From positions 1 through 10,127 of the forward strand of contig JAHQWF010000042.1 in assembly GCA_029856055.1 (NCBI GenBank): a DNA stretch of 10,127 nt, read 5' to 3'. Below, in pieces: positions 1-6,270 of the stretch. A model generated the notes under the pieces. That model saw nothing but the letters and a program-made list of their open reading frames with translations, did no database searches and was not told where the DNA came from. The DNA is from Candidatus Njordarchaeota archaeon (GTDB taxonomy: Archaea > Asgardarchaeota > Njordarchaeia > Njordarchaeales > Njordarchaeaceae). How positions within the stretch are numbered: the stretch's first letter is position 1; the number at the start of each line of letters is the position of its first letter. The position numbers and the translations under genes are program-made.

Positions 1-95
1 CTCCATCGCGGCTCGCTGTAACTATCAGCGAGGGCCACAGCTTGCTTTAGGCTCAACGGCTTCTGCAACATGAAGACGGGAATGGCATAATCATT
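1..95. other. GC-rich structured edge, possible RNA or element end
   Basis: This stretch is much richer in G and C than the rest of the window and contains no credible complete gene. It can form a perfect 7-bp hairpin (CTCGCTG at 12-18 with CAGCGAG at 26-32, 7-nt loop). A smaller GCC/GGC pairing (34-36 with 50-52) and a CTTC/GAAG pairing (61-64 with 72-75) follow. It ends in GAAGACGGGAATGG and then T-rich sequence. High G+C in an AT-rich hyperthermophile often marks structured RNA. It could be the 3' end of an RNA gene, or the tail and guide-RNA end of a TnpB-type element entering from the left. Neither was confirmed, because the window cuts it off. Confidence 0.3.
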
Positions 96-123
96 TTTAT
101 TTCGTTTAGGCAATATATTTATT

Positions 124-190
124 GGGGGCTCGGCGCTCGGCTTATGGCTTGTTTCGGTGATCATACATATGTATTACGAGCCGAGCCCTC
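124..190. other. GC-rich inverted repeat, candidate structured RNA or leader
   Basis: Bases 124-134 pair with 180-190 in an 11-bp stem (GGGGGCTCGGC with GCCGAGCCCTC, one G-U). The left arm carries a second partial copy, GCTCGGC at 135-141, which can pair with the same right arm (180-186), so two mutually exclusive folds are possible. The enclosed loop contains the perfect 12-base palindrome ATACATATGTAT (163-174). No tRNA T-arm, C/D boxes or SRP signature was seen. It may be a small RNA or an upstream element for the gene at 313; its function is unknown. Confidence 0.35.
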
Positions 191-312
191 CTAAAAATAT
201 TTATGGCGGATTCAGCGCTAGTCGGAAATAGTGCAGGCATTCCTATATTTCGAAAATCTTATACCTATTATTTTTTCAAAATTTTTTAAGATATGTTATA
301 GAGGGTTACTAT
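191..312 (+). promoter_or_regulatory. Putative promoter and RBS of the gene at 313
   Basis: The AT-rich gap before the first gene contains a BRE/TATA-like stretch, GAAAATCTTATAC (252-264). About 40 bases further on is a Shine-Dalgarno GAGGG (301-305), 7 nt before the TTG at 313. The RBS is the main reason for accepting that TTG start. Confidence 0.4.
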
Positions 313-1113
313 TTGTTTGATTATGTATTATCCTTACTGGTTTTAGGTATCATTGGGATGATTCTAATTATTCATTTGTTTTTTTCTAGGGATTATCTGC
401 TAGAGAGGAGAATTCTTGAGAGAGCTTCCAAAGCTGATATAGTACGTTATAATCATCTTAGGGTAGCTAGAAAACTAAGTGAATTGAAGACAAAAAAGAC
501 AAAATTGTCAAAGCATGCTTCGGGGGAGGCTGATCTCGATAAGTTAGTGATGACGCTCTTGGGTTATGGGGGAATATTTAGGTTCGTATTAACTAAGAAG
601 GTTTTCTCGCCACGAGAACTCGTTGTAGAGTTAGGTTTAACGATGGATACTATAAGGAAGTGGATAAATAATGCTTCAGAGATGGAAATGATAGAGAAGA
701 CTAGATCTGTTCATGGAGTGTTACTGTACCAGTTAAACAAAAGGGTTGTTGCTGATCACTTAGATTTGCTCAGAAATAGTATCATTGATTTCGTGGAAAT
801 AAGAGCTGAGGGAGCTCGAGGAGAAATAAGCTTAGAGGAAGCCTTCAATACTATTCGGGAAGCTTTAGCTATAATTATGCCTTTGAAAGAGAATTTAAGG
901 CAATTAATTAACACTAGGTTTAATATAAGTGACTTAGAGAGATTAGGTATATCTGGCCCAGCCTTGAATAGATGGCTTGATGATGCTGAAAGGCTAAATA
1001 TTATTCGTAGAGAAAGCGAGAATGCTTATGTTTTGAATAGTGATAATTTAAGGGATTTTCTTCAGAGATTTAATTTATCGATGAGTAAGATTCTTCAATA
1101 TATTTCGAAATAA
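313..1113 (+). CDS. Membrane-anchored protein with two winged-helix-like domains
   Basis: The protein has 266 aa and starts at TTG with a good GAGGG ribosome binding site. Residues 5-24 form one strongly hydrophobic transmembrane helix, followed by a basic, helical juxtamembrane stretch (26-68). A helix-turn-helix-like region (about 98-145) contains FSPRELVVELGLTMDTIRKW, a typical winged-HTH layout. A second similar block lies near the C-terminus (about 205-248, with ISDLERLGISGPALNRWL). No enzymatic motif was seen. The likely role is a DNA-binding or regulatory protein held at the membrane, with its domains in the cytoplasm. It precedes the recombinase gene on the same strand, separated by 105 bp with its own promoter-like sequence, so co-transcription is uncertain. 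The family was not recognised; the HTH calls come from pattern only. Confidence 0.8.
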   Translation: MFDYVLSLLVLGIIGMILIIHLFFSRDYLLERRILERASKADIVRYNHLRVARKLSELKTKKTKLSKHASGEADLDKLVMTLLGYGGIFRFVLTKKVFSPRELVVELGLTMDTIRKWINNASEMEMIEKTRSVHGVLLYQLNKRVVADHLDLLRNSIIDFVEIRAEGARGEISLEEAFNTIREALAIIMPLKENLRQLINTRFNISDLERLGISGPALNRWLDDAERLNIIRRESENAYVLNSDNLRDFLQRFNLSMSKILQYISK

Positions 1114-1218
1114 ATCTTTTGAAAAAGAGTTTTAAAAGTCAATATTTCTCCTAAAACTTTTATTCGATATCTCCATATTACTATATCTAGTTTTCTAAAA
1201 TTAGGAAGGTTTCACCCC
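1114..1218 (+). promoter_or_regulatory. Putative promoter of the recombinase-helicase operon
   Basis: This AT-rich gap contains two TATA-like candidates, TTTTAAAA (1130-1137) and AAAACTTTTATT (about 1153-1164). The second is better placed for a transcription start near 1185. A weak purine-rich RBS, AGGAAGG (about 1203-1209), precedes the ATG at 1219. No hairpin terminator for the upstream gene is obvious. Confidence 0.35.
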
Positions 1219-2211
1219 ATGAGTATAAATGAGCCTACAATTAATGATCTAACTTCTGTTAGTGAAAGAACAAAGAAGAAACTCCGTTCGGCGGGAATAT
1301 ATTTCCTTAAAGACCTCATGTTGTTTCATCCTTTAAGACTAGCTGAAATGCTTAATATGACTGAGGAAACAGCAAATAAAATCTATGAAGAAGCTTTATC
1401 CATACTAGAGAATTTTAACAAGATAGAGTACGGGTTCGTAAAGATATCAGAACTAGAGGAAGAAGAAAAGAATAAGGTATTTCTGCATACAGGATCAAAG
1501 GCCTTAGACAAGATACTTAGTGGTGGGTGGGCTAGTGGAGAGGTAACAGAACTAGCTGGTGAATACGCTACAGGAAAATCGCAAACATGTTACACCGCTA
1601 TAGGCTCAGTATTCTTGCCCCCTGATGAGGGTGGTTTAAATTCTGATAATGATGTAGGTGTAGCTGTTATAGATACAGAGAATACTTTTACGTTGAGAAG
1701 AATGATACCTATTTTTAAGCGGTTCAATATAGATCCAAAGGAGGCTGAGGAGAGGATATGGGTCGCGAGACCAAAGAATACTTATCATCAATTAAAAGCA
1801 ATAGAGAAGTTGGTTCAGATTGTGAAGGAATTGAACGTTAAGTTAATCGTTGTAGATTCTTTAACAAAGCTTCCGAGAGTAGATTTTACAGGTAGAGGAC
1901 AATTATATGATAGACAGAGGGTCATCATATCTATGGTGGAGAAGCTGAGGAGGCTGGCTTTAATGTACAATATAGTTATTTTGGTAACAAATCAAGTGGT
2001 TGCTGTGCCCGACGTAGTGTTTAGTAGAAAATACGAGCCAGTTGGAGGTCATGTTCTAGCTCATAATGTTGATACGAGATTGCTGTTAAGTAGGAGTAGT
2101 GAGAACATTAGGAAAGTTAGAATTATTGATAGTAGTTGGCTACCACCCGCAGATACAAAGATAGCTATAACTGAAGCTGGAATAACCGATGTGAAAAGCG
2201 AATCTAAATGA
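1219..2211 (+). CDS. RadA/Rad51-family recombinase, divergent
   Basis: The 330-aa length is typical of full-length archaeal RadA, an ATP-dependent recombinase that forms filaments on single-stranded DNA and catalyses strand exchange. The N-terminal helix-hairpin-helix domain spans about residues 8-60. The ATPase core has Walker A GEYATGKS (114-121), the DTEN segment with the expected catalytic Glu154, and Walker B LIVVD (209-213). It also has a loop-1 region with GRGQLYDRQ (225-233) and a loop-2 region from TNQV to VGGH (257-278). Departures from canonical RadA/Rad51 include Walker A GEYAT instead of GEF-type and DTEN instead of DTEG. The polymerisation motif FxxA aligns to FVKI (73-76), so the buried alanine is lost. 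It is probably a second, specialised full-length RadA, with the housekeeping copy elsewhere, but it could be the only one. It heads the operon that ends with an XPD-like helicase. Confidence 0.9.
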   Translation: MSINEPTINDLTSVSERTKKKLRSAGIYFLKDLMLFHPLRLAEMLNMTEETANKIYEEALSILENFNKIEYGFVKISELEEEEKNKVFLHTGSKALDKILSGGWASGEVTELAGEYATGKSQTCYTAIGSVFLPPDEGGLNSDNDVGVAVIDTENTFTLRRMIPIFKRFNIDPKEAEERIWVARPKNTYHQLKAIEKLVQIVKELNVKLIVVDSLTKLPRVDFTGRGQLYDRQRVIISMVEKLRRLALMYNIVILVTNQVVAVPDVVFSRKYEPVGGHVLAHNVDTRLLLSRSSENIRKVRIIDSSWLPPADTKIAITEAGITDVKSESK

Positions 2212-2235
2212 AGCTCGATTTATGAGTGATGTTTG

Positions 2236-2913
2236 ATGGCATTATCTTTATCGAGCATAATTATGGGCTTGATTAGTGGCTTAGCTAGTAATATTATCTT
2301 ATTATTGTTTCTATGGATAATATACTTATTGTTGGAAGAGGTGTGGAGTGGATTAGGAAAGTTAATTTCATTCATCTTATTTCCCGGTAAATTCCTGAAG
2401 AAAACTGAGCAATTAGCGCTAGCTCAGATATTGGGGGCAAATGTAAGACATATAACAATTTATAAGTTTCTCACACCGAAATCTGTTTCACAAGTATACA
2501 TGTATTTTCCTGAGGGCAGAATAGGAAGATCTATCATAGTTTTCTTATCACCCATAGCGCTAAATTTAATGCTAGCGTATCTACTGTTAATTATAATTGT
2601 TAACCTAGATGACGTGTTTCTTCTAGGTTTAGTTTCGTGGTTAATAATATCACTAGTGGTTACTGGATTTCCTGATAAAGCTGATCTAGCTTTTGTTTTC
2701 CATAACTTTGTCACAAGAGATCCAAGTGTACTTATATATTATACCTGGGGTTTAGTCGCGGGAGTTATTTTTTATTTGGTTTTTGGGCCGCAATTAACAA
2801 TTTTTTCTCTCTTAACATACTATAGCATAATAACGATCTCTCTAATCTTCGTGTCCCCTCAAGTCAGCTCAGAATTTGATGTTGTTTTTGATGAGGATGA
2901 GTTGATTGAATAA
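2236..2913 (+). CDS. Polytopic membrane protein, degenerate M50-like peptidase
   Basis: The protein has 225 aa from the ATG at 2236. A TTG directly before it (2233) is also open, but GTGAT (2226-2230) is correctly spaced for the ATG. Hydrophobic segments lie at about 8-33, 100-122, 127-145, 165-184 and 187-206, and the C-terminus is acidic. Residues 49-68 read FPG-x3-KKTEQ followed by LALAQILGA. This matches the layout of M50-type membrane metallopeptidases (FPG-x3-HExxH-ALA-x-LLGA) position for position, except that HExxH has become KKTEQ. A later FPDKADL (145-151) sits where such proteins carry a second conserved loop. I infer an inactive relative (pseudoprotease) that may act as a membrane scaffold. 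The gene starts 24 bp after the recombinase gene and overlaps the next gene by 8 nt. Confidence 0.75.
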   Translation: MALSLSSIIMGLISGLASNIILLLFLWIIYLLLEEVWSGLGKLISFILFPGKFLKKTEQLALAQILGANVRHITIYKFLTPKSVSQVYMYFPEGRIGRSIIVFLSPIALNLMLAYLLLIIIVNLDDVFLLGLVSWLIISLVVTGFPDKADLAFVFHNFVTRDPSVLIYYTWGLVAGVIFYLVFGPQLTIFSLLTYYSIITISLIFVSPQVSSEFDVVFDEDELIE

Positions 2914-3919
2914 GTATGTTGATCCAAAATCACTCTCAAAAAAATTTTATAGGAGAATCTTAAGGGCTTTAAGGGACATGGGAGTTGAATTTCATATAAA
3001 GACTTATGGGAGAAAGATGGTTAATGATAAAGAATTTATAGAGGTATCAATTGAAGCAGAATTCACCAAAGAAATGGCAAAAATATGTAAGAAAAATGGT
3101 TTAAAGCTAAGTAATAAAGAGATACGGGCATTTGTATCTCCAGTTATCCTTTGGGATCTAGTTAGAGAGGAAGAATATGAGGAGATTCCATTAGGAACTA
3201 GTTTGGATGGGAATTACATAGTTTCGGTTCCTCTTGGCAAGATATGTACAAATGATTACTTGATCGCTAGTTATATTGGTCTAAGCGTGAAAAACACTTT
3301 ATGGCTTGATGCAATTAATCTAAGTAATGAGTTAGAAGAAATAGGGTTTATTGAGGTAGAGGGTGTACCTTTAAGTACTTTTTCGAGAGGCAAGATAGAG
3401 GATTTTGCTAGATTGCTTGCTAAAAAAACTATTGGCGAGAGATATCTTGTGGATATTTTAGATTTCTTGTTGAAAAAAGAGGAGTTAGGTACTGATGAGG
3501 AAATGCCATTATATTCCAAGGAGATAGTATCTATAAGGGATTTATTCAAATGGAGGACGGTTCTGATTGATGAAGTAGAATCAGAATTTAGTAGAAATAA
3601 TGTTTTCGTGGATCTAGTTGATGTACCTAAAATGGTACTTTGGATGACTTTGTTAGCGGGGATTCTATCGGATAAGACACTAATAATATTATCTATAATC
3701 AATCCCGATAAAGAAATATTCGAGATCTTATCTATGAGAAAAGAATTTATCATTGTAACTAATCATTGCTTACCCAATAGATTCGATTATATAATAATTA
3801 AGAAGAATGATGATGAGTACGTGCTTCATAGATATGGTTGGTTCAATAAAAAGAGAGTATTAATGAAGGAGAAGTTTATACCTCTTTTTAAAGCTATAGA
3901 GAGGGTACCTCATGAGTAA
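2906..3919 (+). CDS. Unrecognised soluble operon protein
   Basis: The protein has 337 aa. The start is TTG at 2906, overlapping the previous stop by 8 nt, with GAGGATGA (2893-2900) as the ribosome binding site. No family was recognised. It is mostly hydrophilic and charged, with alternating short beta-like and helical segments. A hydrophobic stretch at about 243-265 looks more like a buried core than a transmembrane helix, since it contains SDK in the middle. The C-terminal 60 residues are rich in aromatic and basic residues (YIIIKK, HRYGWFNKKR). No Walker, nuclease or zinc motif was found. It lies between two membrane-protein genes in an operon with a recombinase and a helicase, so it is probably a cytoplasmic partner of one of them; this is inferred from position only. 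Confidence 0.8.
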   Translation: MNKYVDPKSLSKKFYRRILRALRDMGVEFHIKTYGRKMVNDKEFIEVSIEAEFTKEMAKICKKNGLKLSNKEIRAFVSPVILWDLVREEEYEEIPLGTSLDGNYIVSVPLGKICTNDYLIASYIGLSVKNTLWLDAINLSNELEEIGFIEVEGVPLSTFSRGKIEDFARLLAKKTIGERYLVDILDFLLKKEELGTDEEMPLYSKEIVSIRDLFKWRTVLIDEVESEFSRNNVFVDLVDVPKMVLWMTLLAGILSDKTLIILSIINPDKEIFEILSMRKEFIIVTNHCLPNRFDYIIIKKNDDEYVLHRYGWFNKKRVLMKEKFIPLFKAIERVPHE

Positions 3920-4439
3920 GTATACATGGTTATTAATTATTCTGCTAGTTCTAGTATCAACAACGAATCAGAATAATGTAACCTTGTCTTTTCAGGAATT
4001 ATTTGGAGGAGACATAATTGTTTATGGTGTAGGTATAAGTGTTAATAAGACAACGTTTCTGATAAATGATAAAGGGGTATATAATGCATCTATAACGCTT
4101 TACTGCAATAATAGTGGCTTCAATAACTACGTAAAGATAACTCTAAGAATAAATAACGAGTCTGTGGAAACGGTTTTCGAAACAACCCCTATTAAACTAA
4201 GCGTAAAAGTCTATTTATCTTATAACAACTCAATTGAAGTCATAATATATAAGCTCGGAACGGGGTTTTTCAGTATTCTAAGTAACTCAACTTTAATGCT
4301 TACAAAGATCATTCAAGGAAGTGCTCCAGAAAACGGTGCTGTTAAAAAATCATTCTTATTAGAGATGGCAGCGATACTATCTATTTTAACACCAATAATA
4401 ATAAGGATTATTCAGGTTAAGAAAAAGAGAGGTGTGTGA
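3912..4439 (+). CDS. Secreted, C-terminally membrane-anchored surface protein
   Basis: The protein has 175 aa and starts at ATG, with RBS GAGGG (3901-3905). The N-terminus (about residues 6-16, WLLIILLVLVS) is a signal-peptide or signal-anchor helix. The middle is beta-strand-like and rich in Asn and Thr, with seven N-glycosylation sequons (NVT, NKT, NAS, NNS, NES, NNS, NST), as is usual for crenarchaeal surface proteins. The end (about 149-168) is a second hydrophobic helix followed by QVKKKRG, which fits a cytoplasmic stop-transfer tail. The predicted topology is an outside domain anchored at the C-terminus. No family was recognised. It overlaps both neighbours by 8 nt, so it is made together with the soluble protein before it and the helicase after it. 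Confidence 0.8.
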   Translation: MSKYTWLLIILLVLVSTTNQNNVTLSFQELFGGDIIVYGVGISVNKTTFLINDKGVYNASITLYCNNSGFNNYVKITLRINNESVETVFETTPIKLSVKVYLSYNNSIEVIIYKLGTGFFSILSNSTLMLTKIIQGSAPENGAVKKSFLLEMAAILSILTPIIIRIIQVKKKRGV

Positions 4440-6000
4440 ATCGAGGTACGAGGAAATCTTAGGAGTAATTAAAGGTAATGTGGATAAGGAATTACTAAGA
4501 GCTTTTGAAAGTAGATCTAGAGCCGTATTTATTAGAGCTAGAGCAGGCGCGGGTAAGACATATTTATCTGTTGCCCATGCATTATATAGAGCTAGTGAGG
4601 GAGATAAAGTAGCAATTTTTGTTAGAACAAGAAGCGAGATCAATCAAGTTCTGAGGATAGCTAGCGAGATTAGATCTAGATTGGGTGGTAAAGCTACCGA
4701 ATTACCCGCAATAACACCCATAACTGGCAAGGAGGCTCTATGTAGGTTTCCTCCTCAAAGTACCGTAGTTCTAAAGGGGTGGTGTAGAATTATCGAGTGT
4801 GAGTTCCTTAATAACAAAATAAATGATGCTTTCAGAGAATTAGTTCAGCACACGCAATTTATCTCGATTAGAGAATATCTTATACAAGCTAGAGACATGC
4901 ATTTATGCCCTTACTTCGCTTTACAATTAGTTGCCAGCGATAATGCAGCTATCATAGCAACTCATCCTTATTTTATCAATAGTGAGCTATTCGAGAGACT
5001 TGGCGATAGAGATGTACTGATTATTGATGAAGCACACAACTTACTGAAACCCATTACTGCGAGAATAAGTGCAAAGGAGTTTGAGGAATCCCGAATGGAT
5101 CTAGATGACGATGAGGCACAAAACATGATAATTAATTTATGGAGGAGAGGAAACAGAAGAAGAGCAATTGCAATATCCAGAATATGGAACTTCATGCGTA
5201 GTCCAGGGAAAGTAATCAGGATAAATGGGGAATACATCAAGGTTTTCCTGCCAAATGAATTAATTGAGGAAAGAATGAGGACAGCTAGAGAGATTTACAT
5301 AATCTCAAGCACCCTATATCCAATAAATCTTTACAAGAAACTTTTTATGAGAAATATCGAAGCTGACACAAAGATTGTTCCAGGTTTCTTAGAGAATACT
5401 AAGAAAAAGATGCATGCGATTCTAGGTATAGGACTAACATCAAGATACGAGGAGAGAGATGAAAAAACTTTCAGGCTTTATGCTAAAACAATACATGAAA
5501 TAGTTAATGAACTTAATAAAACAACAATAGTATTCGTACCGAGCAAGGACTTCGCAAGAAGGCTATCAAAAGAATTGAAATGGGACATAGTATTAAATGA
5601 AAACTATCTTTATCAAATCGAAACAAGACATGTAATTTCAGTTATGGGCTCAAAGATCTCTGAAGGAGTAGACATAAGTATGGGAGGTGAAGAACCAAAG
5701 CTAGCAATTATAGCTGGATTACCGTATCCGAGAAGAGATAAAGAATATCTAAGAATAATAAAACTATATACTAAACATTACAAAATTGACGCAAGAACCT
5801 TATTAACCATAATGGAGACAAGTGAGATGCTTTCAAGATTAATCCAAACTGCAGGAAGAGTAGGGAGAAAGAAGAAGGGGGCAGTTATTATAATTGATGA
5901 CAGGATAACAAGAATACCCATAAAGATCCCAACATATAATAATATAACAAAATTAATAGCGGATTTAAAAAAATTTTTCAAAGAAGATCAAGCATCTTAA
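4432..6000 (+). CDS. XPD/DinG-family Fe-S DNA helicase (SF2)
   Basis: The protein has 522 aa, slightly shorter than archaeal XPD (about 550). The family consists of 5'-3' DNA helicases that use ATP and a 4Fe-4S cluster to open duplex DNA. Walker A is ARAGAGKT (36-43), the DEAH box is 199-202, and motif VI is QTAGRVGR (472-479). Four cysteines (C104, C118, C123, C159) lie between motifs I and II as in XPD. The last is in LCPYFAL, followed by an HPYF segment also seen in XPD. The middle pair is spaced Cx4C, where I recall Cx2C in Sulfolobus XPD. The start is GTG at 4432, overlapping the upstream stop by 8 nt. GAGAGG lies directly against it, so the in-frame GTG at 4480 is an alternative, but the longer form matches XPD length before the P-loop. 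It could be the organism's XPD or a dedicated paralog. Confidence 0.9.
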   Translation: MCESRYEEILGVIKGNVDKELLRAFESRSRAVFIRARAGAGKTYLSVAHALYRASEGDKVAIFVRTRSEINQVLRIASEIRSRLGGKATELPAITPITGKEALCRFPPQSTVVLKGWCRIIECEFLNNKINDAFRELVQHTQFISIREYLIQARDMHLCPYFALQLVASDNAAIIATHPYFINSELFERLGDRDVLIIDEAHNLLKPITARISAKEFEESRMDLDDDEAQNMIINLWRRGNRRRAIAISRIWNFMRSPGKVIRINGEYIKVFLPNELIEERMRTAREIYIISSTLYPINLYKKLFMRNIEADTKIVPGFLENTKKKMHAILGIGLTSRYEERDEKTFRLYAKTIHEIVNELNKTTIVFVPSKDFARRLSKELKWDIVLNENYLYQIETRHVISVMGSKISEGVDISMGGEEPKLAIIAGLPYPRRDKEYLRIIKLYTKHYKIDARTLLTIMETSEMLSRLIQTAGRVGRKKKGAVIIIDDRITRIPIKIPTYNNITKLIADLKKFFKEDQAS

Positions 6001-6270
6001 GTATCTCTAAATACGAAATGCTTGATGGTTTATTATAAACATACTCAAGACAAATCACGCCAATAAAGAACTGGTAATATCGCAAACACGATAAGGCTAG
6101 ATATCGTATCATAGGCATTTTAGTGAAATTTTATAGAGTAATTCAGCTTTCTCAACCAAAGCTTCTGCTAATAGATTCAATAATATTCATTCTATAGCCC
6201 CCCTTATTCACTAAAAATCTGTCTAAGCAGCTTCTCATGATGCTCTATCTCAAAATAAAGATCGGTAGAT
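6001..6270. other. Convergent intergenic region
   Basis: This 270-bp gap lies between the end of the helicase operon and the converging ATPase gene. It should contain the 3' ends of both transcripts, but no strong hairpin plus T-tract was found. It contains the perfect 13-base palindrome GTTTATTATAAAC (6028-6040). On the minus strand there is a short coding-like open stretch, 6284-6204, listed separately under findings. No other gene is supported. Confidence 0.5.

Noticed and set aside
124..190. A tRNA gene in the GC-rich inverted repeat
   Set aside because: There is no GTTCGAnTC T-arm, no cloverleaf arms and no CCA-adjacent acceptor pattern; the stem is a simple long-range inverted repeat.
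66..192. A plus-strand open frame across the left GC-rich elements ending at TAA 190-192
   Set aside because: It has no start with a ribosome binding site, an unlikely composition, and coincides with inverted repeats, so it is not convincing as coding sequence.
2460..3753. Minus-strand open frames at 2460-2714 and 3271-3753
   Set aside because: They lie wholly inside well-supported plus-strand operon genes, have no ribosome binding sites, and have low-complexity Ser/Ile/Leu-rich translations typical of antisense shadows.
4386..5981. Minus-strand open frames at 4386-4643, 4968-5240 and 5778-5981
   Set aside because: They are antisense to the XPD-like helicase, whose motifs and Fe-S cysteines are intact, and nothing supports their expression.
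6001..6270. A hairpin terminator between the convergent genes
   Set aside because: No stem followed by a T-tract was found on either strand; the only clear palindrome (6028-6040) is short and AT-rich.
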